From positions 1-64,000 of the forward strand of contig JAGXGA010000036.1 of NCBI GenBank assembly GCA_024636975.1: a DNA stretch of 64,000 nucleotides, written 5' to 3'. The translations under genes and the position numbers were made by a program. This stretch comes from Mariniphaga sp. (GTDB taxonomy: Bacteria; Bacteroidota; Bacteroidia; Bacteroidales; Prolixibacteraceae). Below, piece after piece: positions 28,537 to 36,203 of the stretch. The first letter of the stretch is position 1. The number at the start of each line of letters is the position of its first letter. The notes beneath the pieces are model-generated. The model saw only the letters and a list, made by a program, of their open reading frames with translations, searched no databases and was not told where the DNA came from.

Positions 28537-30975
28537 TCATGAATACATCAATCTTATCCTTTTATCATCTTCAGGGGAAACAATTTCATCATTTAAACGG
28601 ATTACCGGAATATCTTCTTTCGATGGACAATAAATAACGGCTTCAATTAACTGCCCTTCCTCCCATTTAACATCAAGGGTATAGTTGCCCCTTGCCCTTA
28701 ACCCGGAAATCTGCCCGGTTTTGAATTCATCGGGCAAAGCGGGAAGCAGGTGAATTTCGCCGAGGTTCGACTGAACAATCATTTCAGCAATACAACCGGG
28801 CAGGGAGGCAGAGCCATCAAGCTGAAAGTGACAGTATAAACCATCTTCCATATAAAAGTTCTCCCTCCCCATACTGTAATCGGCATGCTGATAAGTAAGC
28901 CCGTTCTCGAAACCCTGCTCAGTAAGCATTTCAGTCATTATTTTATTGGCACGGTTTCCGTCGAGCAGACGTGTCCAGCTCCACATCCGGTGCGCCCTTG
29001 CCCAGTTGCCACCGGACGCAAGTTCCTGTTCAATAAATCTTCCGTCACCCCGCATGTTCAGCGACTTTTTGGCTGCTTCGGCCAATTCAGGCGTTGTGGT
29101 CGGATGAATCTGGCTCCCCGGACAAACAGCATATAAATGGGCAATATGGCGATGATGACTATCCGGATGGTCTATATCCTCATACCACTCCTGCAACTGC
29201 CCATGCTTCCCGATCTTTGGCGGAAGCAGTTTTTCGCGTACTCTAAGCAAAGAATCGGCAAATTCAGGATCCCCGACAATAACGGCTGCATTGGAGGTAT
29301 TGGTAAACAGGTCCCATATCATTTGCATATCCTGGTAAACACCGGTAAGACTGTAAATATATTTATCGCTTTTGAAATCGTGGAAAGCAGGATTAAGGCC
29401 CGAATCGGTCAGCAGTGCACCATGCTCGGCCGAAACCGTTGGAGCTGTAATCAGCCAGTTTTCAAACGGAACCATGTTCTCCAGCCAGAAAACTGATGCT
29501 TCCTTCAGTATGGGATACGCCTGGTTTTCAAGGTAACCCTTATCCTGATTAAAGGCATACTGATCCCACACATGCTGGCAATGCCAGGCCGATCCCATAG
29601 AATACATACCCCACGGATGGCCACCCACCGGCGCGGCATGCCCCCATATGTTGCCCGTGGTATGGCTGATCCAGCCATTGGTGCCGTATACCCGTCGGGC
29701 TATTTCCTTTCCTGAATTCATAAGGTCATCAATCCAGTCGATATAGGCCTGCTGACATTCCGGTAAATTCGTGTTCCCGCACGACCAGTATATTTCCTGA
29801 AGGTTGATGTTGCTTTGATAATTGCCTGCCCACGGAGCCACATAAAAAGCATTCCATGCACCCTGCAAATTGGCCGGCAAAGTGTTTGGCCGCGAAGAAC
29901 TGATAATCATGTACCGGCCCAGGTTAAATGCCAGCACCTTGTATCCGGGATCTGCTTCTCCGTTCTTCAGTCGCATATACCTTTCATTGGTCGGCAGTTT
30001 TTCTACTTCTTCAATACCAGGCAGTTCAAAATGCACCCGGTTATAAAGGGCCTGGTAATCGCTTATATGGTTTTTTCTTAGCTCAGAGTACCTTTTCTTA
30101 AGTGCTTCTTTCATTACAGTTGCTGCAGCAATATCAGGTTTCTCCCCTCTGTATGAAGGATATTCCATTTTATAATCCGTTGCAATTGTCAGATATATTT
30201 CCACTGAACCGGCATTTTCAACAATTAGCTTTTCATCTTTATTACTTACAGTACCCCCATTATTTTTCACGGAAATCAGCACCTGAAAAGGCCTGTTGTT
30301 CCCGTCAATAAATCCATTCATCCGGTAGGTATTTCCTGAAATTTCCACCCACGATGAATCCTGAATCACATCCATTGACAGGTTAAAAGAGATTGCCCCT
30401 TCCCTGTCCGCACTAAACTTCATGCCTACAATACGGTCAGGGTAAGAACAGAAATACTCCCGTTCATAATTAGTCCCATTCAAGGTGTATTTAACCTTGC
30501 CCAGCGAATTGCTTAAATCAAGCTCACGGTAATAATTGTTAACTTCTCCATCATGGTTTTCAAATTCAAGGCTCAGATCGCCGATTGAAGTGAAAAATCC
30601 ATAATATTCGGAAGACCCAAATACATCCTCCTCTATTAATTTATCGGCTGTAATTCCATCGCCATTCACAACAGCTTGCCTGATTTTAGGAATAGCTTTC
30701 CTTGCCATTGGATTAACGCCCGCCTTTTGCCAGTCTCCTTCTGCCGGTTTTCCTGTCCACATGCTTTTTTCGGTAAGTGAAAAAGTTTCCTTTTCGGCCC
30801 CGCCAAAAAACGAGACACCAAAATAACCGTTGCCCAGATGTAAAGCCTGACTGTTCCAGTATTTTGCAGGATAGGTATACCAGAGTTTCTGATTGTAATT
30901 GCCGGATTCCTTTTGGGTGCATGCAAAAAGCACCATTAACAATAAGAAGGAGGCTGGCAGGTGTTTATTATTCAT
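28537..30975 (-). CDS. GH95 alpha-L-fucosidase/galactosidase lipoprotein
   Basis: 812 residues from the ATG at 30975, giving lipoprotein signal MNNKHLPASFLLLMVLFAC. Typical GH95 order: N-terminal beta domain (LWYTYPAKYWNSQALHLGNGYFGVSFFGG, FSLTEKSMWTGKP), helical barrel with NLQGAWNAFYVAPWAGNYQSNINLQEIYW, in which the catalytic Asn pair is NIN, HTTGNIWGHAAPVGG, and HRHIAHLYAVCPGSQI, and a C-terminal beta domain. GH95 enzymes invert and release alpha-1,2-L-fucose or alpha-L-galactose. It suggests fucosyl or galactosyl side chains on the target glycan. Third gene of the minus-strand operon, 30 bp after the SGNH gene. Confidence 0.92.
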   Translation of the reverse strand: MNNKHLPASFLLLMVLFACTQKESGNYNQKLWYTYPAKYWNSQALHLGNGYFGVSFFGGAEKETFSLTEKSMWTGKPAEGDWQKAGVNPMARKAIPKIRQAVVNGDGITADKLIEEDVFGSSEYYGFFTSIGDLSLEFENHDGEVNNYYRELDLSNSLGKVKYTLNGTNYEREYFCSYPDRIVGMKFSADREGAISFNLSMDVIQDSSWVEISGNTYRMNGFIDGNNRPFQVLISVKNNGGTVSNKDEKLIVENAGSVEIYLTIATDYKMEYPSYRGEKPDIAAATVMKEALKKRYSELRKNHISDYQALYNRVHFELPGIEEVEKLPTNERYMRLKNGEADPGYKVLAFNLGRYMIISSSRPNTLPANLQGAWNAFYVAPWAGNYQSNINLQEIYWSCGNTNLPECQQAYIDWIDDLMNSGKEIARRVYGTNGWISHTTGNIWGHAAPVGGHPWGMYSMGSAWHCQHVWDQYAFNQDKGYLENQAYPILKEASVFWLENMVPFENWLITAPTVSAEHGALLTDSGLNPAFHDFKSDKYIYSLTGVYQDMQMIWDLFTNTSNAAVIVGDPEFADSLLRVREKLLPPKIGKHGQLQEWYEDIDHPDSHHRHIAHLYAVCPGSQIHPTTTPELAEAAKKSLNMRGDGRFIEQELASGGNWARAHRMWSWTRLLDGNRANKIMTEMLTEQGFENGLTYQHADYSMGRENFYMEDGLYCHFQLDGSASLPGCIAEMIVQSNLGEIHLLPALPDEFKTGQISGLRARGNYTLDVKWEEGQLIEAVIYCPSKEDIPVIRLNDEIVSPEDDKRIRLMYS

Positions 30976-31005
30976 TAAAAAGTTCACTGATTAATCAGGT
31001 TTAGG

Positions 31006-31671
31006 TTATTCAATATGCCGGACCATTACTTTTTCCCAGATGGCATATCCTTTCTCATTCATGTGCAGGTTGTCATCTACAAAGATATCGCGGTAAACAT
31101 TGCCTTCTTCATCGACCATGGCTTCCCACACATCGGCAAAGTCCACTCCATTGGTTTGCCTGGCATATTTCTCAAGAAGGCTGTTCAGCTTTTTATATTG
31201 CTCTTTTAATTCCCAGCGGGCAAGGCTGGGTTTGGGAGATATCAGTACGATTTTTGCTTCGGGTAAATCTTGGCGAATCATGCCAATCAACTGTTTTGCT
31301 TCTTTCAGGATGCTTTTTGGTTTCTTGCCTGACGCTATATCATTATCCCCCTCATAGATAAAAAGCACATCAGGCTTATAGGGGGCAATTACCTTGTCGT
31401 AGTAATAATTCAGATCGCTGAAATGCGAACCCCCGAAACCGTTATTTATCACATGGTACCCGGGAAAAGCCGACTGCACATCTTTCCACATCCTTACACT
31501 GGAACTACCTGTAAACAAAAGCAGCTCCTGATCCGGACTGAAACAGTTTTCCTTAGCCGCAATTATTTCTATTTCCTTCTGAAACCTTTTCGGGTCCTGT
31601 GCACTTAACTGAGCAACACCAAATATAAAAACTGTTAACAGAAACCATTTCATCGTCCTGGAATTTTTCAT
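31006..31671 (-). CDS. SGNH/GDSL-family esterase, secreted
   Basis: 221 residues with a signal peptide ending VAQLSAQ; the start could also be the ATG at 31653 (MKWFLLTVF). SGNH blocks: block I LLLFTGSSSVRMWKDV (Ser in GSSS in place of GDS), block II Gly in NNGFGGSHFSD, block III Asn in YEGDNDIA, and block V Asp/His in DNLHMNEKGY. These are the catalytic Ser, oxyanion Gly/Asn and Asp-x-x-His of the SGNH fold. Likely a carbohydrate esterase removing acetyl or other acyl groups before GH95 and GH116 act. It lies 18 bp after the GH172 gene in the same operon. Confidence 0.88.
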   Translation of the reverse strand: MKNSRTMKWFLLTVFIFGVAQLSAQDPKRFQKEIEIIAAKENCFSPDQELLLFTGSSSVRMWKDVQSAFPGYHVINNGFGGSHFSDLNYYYDKVIAPYKPDVLFIYEGDNDIASGKKPKSILKEAKQLIGMIRQDLPEAKIVLISPKPSLARWELKEQYKKLNSLLEKYARQTNGVDFADVWEAMVDEEGNVYRDIFVDDNLHMNEKGYAIWEKVMVRHIE

Positions 31672-31690
31672 ATATCTTTTTTTTAAAATT

Positions 31691-32920
31691 TTAATCTAAT
31701 CTGTAAGTCCTTAATTTAATATTTTCAAGTGCAGGAAGATTATTTGAAGGTTTGTCGAGGTAAAAATAGGCTGTTGACGACCAGTCGTCGGAACGGTAAA
31801 AGTTTGTCCAGCCGTTCATTAAGTCCTCCCGTTTCAGATCGACCGGAGGTATAGAATCCATCAACCCCATGAATGCCTGTCCCTCCTGGATGGTAACCGG
31901 AATTAACGGCGCCCCGTCATCTATAAATTCAATTACTTTCTCCTTCATGTTTCCTCCCATTGCCTGGATATCGACCCTGATTTCCCGGTTAAAATAGATG
32001 GGATCAGGAATATGGTACCGGTAGAATGTCCAGTGGTCGTTTTCGGTATCGGCAACCGGGCAACCGGTATAGCGGTTGATGAAGGCACCCTGACCCCAGG
32101 CCGTACCGATGTAATCTTCAGTGCCGGTGCCAATGAGCGTCGGCAATTCATCGTCACCGTCGAGGTACATCTTCACTTCACCTTCCCCCCACCACGATTT
32201 CTGGTAAATGGGATTGGCCATCACTCCAAAATTTACGCCCAGAAAACGACCTTTCCCCTGTACATGCGGCAAAATGGTATAATCTTCTCCGGGGGTGGTT
32301 GCCGTGTCACGGTTCCAGTAACAATGGAAGTAGAGTTTGTTATCACTCCAATCATTCAGCATAACGAAATTGATATCGTAGAAAAGCATATCCAGGTCCC
32401 GGGTCCCCTCATTGGTTACTACAACCCTTGCTCCTGTCTTAAAAGGCATTGGAATAAAGCAATTGAAGGAGCGTCCTTCGGCACTTGAAAACAGTTCGCT
32501 TTCGTGTTTTACCAATCTTCCCAGGCCGTTGCCAAAGAAATCGCCGAAAGGAGCTGACACAGCCGGTCTTTGCTCCCCATCCCAGAAGATCTCAATTTTC
32601 AGCGAACGCAACATTTGCGGTGAACGGTCCTGTATGGTGAACCACATACGGTTAATTATTCCTGAACCGGTTACATCCATCAACGTTTTCGACTCTCCCG
32701 CTTTCAGGTAATCGTAAGGATGGCCTTTTGCCCCCTTGTTTTCCTGTCCTCCGGCGCCTTTCTCCGAAGTAGGATTCTCAAAGCTGTTCCAGCGGGGCTC
32801 CATATCCTGGAATTCATAAAGAGGAGAATTCAGGTTTTGAGTGGCAGTTTGTTGCCGTTCGTTTTGGCATGAATAAAGAATAACAGATAAACATACCAAT
32901 GCCACAATTATTAGTTTCAT
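31691..32920 (-). CDS. GH172 (DUF2961) glycosidase, exported
   Basis: 409 residues with lipoprotein-type N-terminus (MKLIIVALVCLSVILYSC). DUF2961/GH172 signatures: MEPRWNSFENPTSEKGAGGQENKGAKGHPYD, MDVTGSGIINRMWFTIQD, SAPFGDFFGNGLG, and GTGTEDYIGTAWGQGAF with the conserved Glu-Asp. Known GH172 enzymes are retaining difructose-anhydride or alpha-D-arabinofuranoside/fructofuranoside hydrolases that assemble as multimers. First gene of the four-gene operon; a perfect -7 box lies 25 bp upstream. The sugar released here is unknown. Confidence 0.88.
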   Translation of the reverse strand: MKLIIVALVCLSVILYSCQNERQQTATQNLNSPLYEFQDMEPRWNSFENPTSEKGAGGQENKGAKGHPYDYLKAGESKTLMDVTGSGIINRMWFTIQDRSPQMLRSLKIEIFWDGEQRPAVSAPFGDFFGNGLGRLVKHESELFSSAEGRSFNCFIPMPFKTGARVVVTNEGTRDLDMLFYDINFVMLNDWSDNKLYFHCYWNRDTATTPGEDYTILPHVQGKGRFLGVNFGVMANPIYQKSWWGEGEVKMYLDGDDELPTLIGTGTEDYIGTAWGQGAFINRYTGCPVADTENDHWTFYRYHIPDPIYFNREIRVDIQAMGGNMKEKVIEFIDDGAPLIPVTIQEGQAFMGLMDSIPPVDLKREDLMNGWTNFYRSDDWSSTAYFYLDKPSNNLPALENIKLRTYRLD

Positions 32921-32944
32921 TGTTCTTCCTTTATGGTTTCAGAC

Positions 32945-32952
32945 CAAAGATA
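32945..32952 (-). promoter_or_regulatory. -7 box of GH172-SGNH-GH95-GH116 operon
   Basis: The minus strand reads TATCTTTG (TAnnTTTG), ending 24 bp before the GH172 ATG. It gives a leader of about 18 nt. The four genes are spaced 18-37 bp apart with no terminator between them. Confidence 0.55.
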
Positions 32953-33069
32953 GGATTTTTACGGAAATGATGTTTTATGTGCAGGTTGGAAAGATTACCC
33001 TGACTAATGAGAATTATTTGAATAGCATAAAACCGTAAGCGAACAAATTGAGAAATGAATGCAGTTGAT

Positions 33070-33312
33070 TTAAAATAGCTTTTCCAGAAGTTCTTTTTTC
33101 GATATCTTAAAATGATCGGCTATATCCGACAAAATATTGGAAAGTGTTCCGATCCTTAATGGGTTATGTTTAGGAACCGTAAAATGATGAATTCCGTTTT
33201 CTTTTGTTGTAAGTCGAATGTGGCTTCCTGTTTGCCTGGTAAGTCGATAACCTGATTTTCCGATTATTATGGATAATTCAGAACCACTAATATCCCGTGG
33301 GATTCTCTTCAT
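33070..33312 (-). CDS. hicA: HicA-type mRNA interferase toxin
   Basis: 80 residues with the HicA double-stranded-RNA-binding-like fold: KRIPRDISGSELSIIIGKSGYRLTRQTGSHIRLTT, with catalytic His31 in the G-S-H motif, then FTVPKHNPLRIGTLSNILSDIADHFKISKKELLEKL. HicA toxins cut mRNA and tmRNA when free of HicB. Its ATG overlaps the HicB stop by 4 bp (ATGA), so translation is coupled and the antitoxin is made first, the reverse of the order in many hicAB loci. Confidence 0.9.
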   Translation of the reverse strand: MKRIPRDISGSELSIIIGKSGYRLTRQTGSHIRLTTKENGIHHFTVPKHNPLRIGTLSNILSDIADHFKISKKELLEKLF

Positions 33313-33512
33313 GCCGCAAAAACCTCTTCTTTTGTAAAATGTATTCGGATAATCTTAGGAGAATCCGATTCAAAATGGCAATGTATTGCATCCCGGATGT
33401 TTTCTTTAATCTCGTCGTAAGTATCTCCTTCCACAAAAATGGAAAATCCGAGGGCTCTTCCTTCATAACCCCCTTCTGGTGATTCTTTCACAATGAATAT
33501 GATCTCATTCAT
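33309..33512 (-). CDS. HicB-like antitoxin, short form
   Basis: 67 residues with the partial RNase H-like HicB fold: MNEIIFIVKESPEGGYEGRALGFSIFVEGDTYDEIKENIRDAIHCHF. It ends shortly after the fold and lacks the C-terminal DNA-binding domain of longer HicB proteins, so operon autoregulation would need another means. First gene of the hicBA pair; a perfect TATATTTG box lies 21 bp upstream. Confidence 0.88.
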   Translation of the reverse strand: MNEIIFIVKESPEGGYEGRALGFSIFVEGDTYDEIKENIRDAIHCHFESDSPKIIRIHFTKEEVFAA

Positions 33513-33533
33513 TTTTGTTTAATTTATTAAATA

Positions 33534-33541
33534 CAAATATA
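33534..33541 (-). promoter_or_regulatory. -7 box of hicBA
   Basis: The minus strand reads TATATTTG (TAnnTTTG), giving a leader of about 15 nt before the HicB start at 33512. Confidence 0.55.
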
Positions 33542-34098
33542 GTGATTAGTTAAGTGTTCAAAAAAGCGGGTTGAAAGGACAATAGAGGGCACTTTGGCAG
33601 TAGTTGAATCAGCTCTTATGAGATCTTTACTAAAAAGGGGATGTGCCCTGTTGTTGCGCCTGCAGGTAAATCAACCGGAGATTGTTCAATATCAAACAAC
33701 TAACACCAAAACTCCATAAAATTCAATTAATTAACATCTTTAAATTCGTATCCTATCCAGGCCGGAGAAGGCGGCACATGGAACTGTTGCATTTCAATTG
33801 AAGTCAATAGTTGCGCCGCGGGGGCTGATGGCACTTCTTACCCAGGGCGACTGCCCTGGGCTGAATTAATCTGGGCTTACAGCCCGAAAGAGGATTGCAT
33901 GGCTATCCTCCCGCACCTAAGGCAGTATCTCCAGTTGCCGGGCTGTTAACTTTCACATGTTATTAATTATACTATATTGCCATTCAAATAAACGGACTGT
34001 TCACTGTATACTTTTCACTGCTTACTTTCTGCACTGTGCTCACTATTTTGTGCTTCTGGCTCTCTGCTCCCTGCTCTCTGCATTTTGCTGAATTTAAA
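33542..34098. other. Gene-free stretch with REP-like hairpins and simple sequence
   Basis: No credible gene. A pair of GC hairpins, CCCAGGGC-gact-GCCCTGGG (33841-33860) and GGGCT-tac-AGCCC (33873-33885), has the look of a dispersed repetitive extragenic palindrome element. At 33990-34085 there is low-complexity DNA built from TTCACTG, CTGCTCC and CTCTGC words, similar to 6747-6918. A GC-rich patch at 33760-33830 resembles 6550-6590 in word order and may be a decayed mobile-element end. Confidence 0.5.
33841..33885. repeat. REP-like double hairpin
   Basis: Two adjacent perfect stems, CCCAGGGC/GCCCTGGG and GGGCT/AGCCC, separated by an A/T linker (tgaattaat). This arrangement is typical of REP/BIME-type elements that are mobilised in trans; no transposase is visible nearby. 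Confidence 0.55.
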
Positions 34099-34947
34099 CT
34101 ATTCCTTTTTATAATCGGCGTAACTTACCAGCTTTATTCCTTTCTTCCGGAGGGTTTCCTTTACCTTTTCATTGGTGAATACGCGTGTGACCCATTCGCG
34201 GTCGACACCCACATCTTCATATCCTTTATGACCGACTGTCTGCATTTCAGGGGTGTTTTTTGCAGGATGTTCCACAAAAAGGTACTTGCCCGGAGTAAGC
34301 TTTTCAAGGTTTTCACAAAATTTATCGATTCTTTCTTCGGGTTTCGCATCCCTGCCCCATCCGGGAAATCGCTGGAACCCTTCCATTTCCACTTCAAGCT
34401 TGTATTCTTTTGCCAGCTTATCGACCAATTCTCCAATTTTTTGATCGAGGCTGGTGAACCCCATATGACTTGAAAGATGCGATATATGTGGTACATTTTT
34501 CAGCGACAGTTCTATCTGGGCCCGCAATTCCTGTTCTATTTCCTCAATGGTCCAGTCCGATTCGGAAATGGATGAGCCGGCAGGAAAATTATCGTTCTTC
34601 CATACCATGGGGAAGAAATAACCGTCCGCGTCGGTAAGACCCTGACAGTGGGTAAGCGGCCGCCATTTAACATTGCTCCATTCACTGGTTAGTGTCAGAT
34701 GAATACCTACATCGTAACCCGGGTTTTCATTCAGCAGTTTTATTGCTTCGGGAAACCAGGCGCAGGGGGGCATCAGCTCAACTGAGCGGGCAATCCCGTT
34801 TTGGTACGACTCAATGCACCCTTCATTGGCTGCACGAAAAGACCCGATGTCATCGGCACGAACCAGCAAGTAAATGGTGTTGTCATTCTGGGCAGAAACC
34901 GAATAAACAATTGCTGTTAAAAGTATTGAAAGAAAATGTTTTTTCAT
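34099..34947 (-). CDS. Exported ChbG/YdjC-type carbohydrate deacetylase
   Basis: 282 residues from the ATG at 34947, with signal peptide MKKHFLSILLTAIVYSVSAQ. The YdjC/ChbG TIM-barrel-like domain shows the metal Asp pair LLVRADDIGSFRAANEG, GYDVGIHLTLTSEW (metal His), and ISHLSSHMGF (His). Known members remove N-acetyl groups from chito-oligosaccharides or related sugars; most are cytoplasmic, so the signal peptide is unusual and fits periplasmic glycan processing. It is downstream of the UPF0175/DUF3368 pair on the same strand (18 bp after the DUF3368 gene), so it may be expressed with these toxin-antitoxin genes, perhaps by chance of insertion. Confidence 0.85.
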   Translation of the reverse strand: MKKHFLSILLTAIVYSVSAQNDNTIYLLVRADDIGSFRAANEGCIESYQNGIARSVELMPPCAWFPEAIKLLNENPGYDVGIHLTLTSEWSNVKWRPLTHCQGLTDADGYFFPMVWKNDNFPAGSSISESDWTIEEIEQELRAQIELSLKNVPHISHLSSHMGFTSLDQKIGELVDKLAKEYKLEVEMEGFQRFPGWGRDAKPEERIDKFCENLEKLTPGKYLFVEHPAKNTPEMQTVGHKGYEDVGVDREWVTRVFTNEKVKETLRKKGIKLVSYADYKKE

Positions 34948-34965
34948 AAGATACATGTTTATTTA

Positions 34966-35448
34966 CTATTTTTCATCTGCAAGTTTTAGTGCCTTAACCA
35001 ACAAGCTTTGTTTAATCCAAATCCCTTTTTCTTTTAGCTTAAGTAAATCTTCTTTAACCGACGCAATCAATCCTCTATCCTTAGCTTTTAACAAAATGCC
35101 TATAGTTCCTGTAATTGTAAGGTTAAGTTGTTTTGCATAACGCCTCCCTTCTTTTTCATCTAAAAGTATCAACTCAGCATTTAGTTCCTTTGCCAGAATG
35201 ATTGCTTCAGCTTCTCCTTCATCTAAATCAAAAAGAAAACCCCGTGATTGTTTATTCTTAATTTCTTTTATAATGATCCAGGGCTCTATAGTCAAATCAC
35301 AATAATAAGGTTTATTCTTTCCTTCCTCAATTTCATAATAAACAGCCTGAGGAACAAAGACAGTTCCGTATAACTCTTTTAATATATAAAGCTTATTAAT
35401 TTTTAATAAAGAGATAATTGGAGTTGTATTTGATACAACTCTAGGCAT
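34966..35448 (-). CDS. DUF3368 PIN-like putative toxin
   Basis: 160 residues of the DUF3368 family, a PIN-domain-like nuclease group. PIN-type acidic and polar positions are visible: VVSNTTPIISLLKI at the start (S-N-T-x-P in place of the usual first Asp), LDEGEAEAIILAKEL, and LILLDEKEGRRYAK, then TGTIGILLKAK. It is predicted to be the toxin, probably an RNase, of a pair with the UPF0175 protein whose gene overlaps its start by 8 bp. Confidence 0.85.
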   Translation of the reverse strand: MPRVVSNTTPIISLLKINKLYILKELYGTVFVPQAVYYEIEEGKNKPYYCDLTIEPWIIIKEIKNKQSRGFLFDLDEGEAEAIILAKELNAELILLDEKEGRRYAKQLNLTITGTIGILLKAKDRGLIASVKEDLLKLKEKGIWIKQSLLVKALKLADEK

Positions 35449-35698
35449 TTTTATAATCTGAATCTAAATCTTCTTCAACAGAATCAGGAAAGATCGAAAT
35501 TTTATAATCACTTAATATTTCCAAAAATTCTATTCTTTTTATATTAAGAAGTTTTGCTGCAAATCCGGAAGAAATTTTACCCAATTCATAAAGCTTCACC
35601 AGTGATATCTTTTTTATTTCCTTCTCAAATTCAGAATCTTCCATTTTCAATGAAAAGGCAAGTTCCTGTGGATATTTTACTGAAATCTGCTTGTCCAT
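35441..35698 (-). CDS. UPF0175 family antitoxin
   Basis: 85 residues of the UPF0175 family, small proteins with a ribbon- or winged-helix-like DNA-binding part that act as antitoxins for DUF3368 partners. Visible: ISVKYPQELAFSLKMEDSEFEKEIKKISLVKLYELGKISSGFAAKLLNIKRIEFLEIL, where SGFAAKLLNIKRIEFLEIL resembles a helix-turn-helix. Its end overlaps the DUF3368 start by 8 bp. A -7 box (CAAAGTTA on the plus strand) lies 17 bp upstream. Confidence 0.85.
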   Translation of the reverse strand: MDKQISVKYPQELAFSLKMEDSEFEKEIKKISLVKLYELGKISSGFAAKLLNIKRIEFLEILSDYKISIFPDSVEEDLDSDYKNA

Positions 35699-35714
35699 AA
35701 AAAACTCTTTTCAC

Positions 35715-35722
35715 CAAAGTTA
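35715..35722 (-). promoter_or_regulatory. -7 box of UPF0175/DUF3368 unit
   Basis: The minus strand reads TAACTTTG (TAnnTTTG), 17 bp before the antitoxin ATG, giving a very short leader of about 10 nt. Confidence 0.5.
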
Positions 35723-35913
35723 AAGAATAAATTAATAATTCATAATGTGTAAGCTTTACTTCTTATCATTCTCCAATACATTTAATGAAGTATATATCTG
35801 GAACAATAGTGGCAGTAGTGAATACAGTTATTACTTATTGATCAATCAGGGCAAATATGATATATGCTTTAAGAAAACATCTTGGAAAATATTGGCATCA
35901 AGTAGGATCTACT

Positions 35914-36141
35914 TCATTTATATTTATCTGAAAGATAATCGAACCTTGATTTATCCGGATCGCTGTTTTTTAAGAAACCCGCCCATTTATCAATAAAATC
36001 CTTTGCCGTTAAATCTTTTTTTCTCAGCTTTTCTTTTTGCAAAATAATCACATCAACCTTTTTGTTGTAAAGTGCCGGGTCAAGTGTAATTATGATTTCT
36101 CCTTCCTGCGATATTTTAGTCCTGTATTTGTAAACTTTCAT
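35914..36141 (-). CDS. Orphan antitoxin-like protein (75 aa)
   Basis: 75 residues. The N-terminal half (MKVYKYRTKISQEGEIIITLDPALYNKKVDVIILQKE) forms an AbrB/MazE-like beta pattern of the kind seen in small Bacteroidota antitoxins. The C-terminal half (FIDKWAGFLKNSDPDKSRFDYLSDKYK) is the tail type that wraps a PIN or RelE toxin. No toxin gene follows: the next 215 bp toward the UPF0175 gene contain no matching minus-strand frame. It is therefore an orphan, perhaps a remnant of a lost pair. Family assignment is by resemblance only. Confidence 0.6.
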   Translation of the reverse strand: MKVYKYRTKISQEGEIIITLDPALYNKKVDVIILQKEKLRKKDLTAKDFIDKWAGFLKNSDPDKSRFDYLSDKYK

Positions 36142-36203
36142 CCTGTTATTTTTTCTTAAATTACAAAAAAAGCTCCAGGTTCAGAATACACTTCCCTATC
36201 TGT

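Noticed and set aside
35745-35996. 83-codon plus-strand frame between toxin-antitoxin genes
   Set aside because: No promoter or ribosome site, no recognisable motif, and it overlaps the orphan antitoxin on the other strand. Kept out as probable noise.
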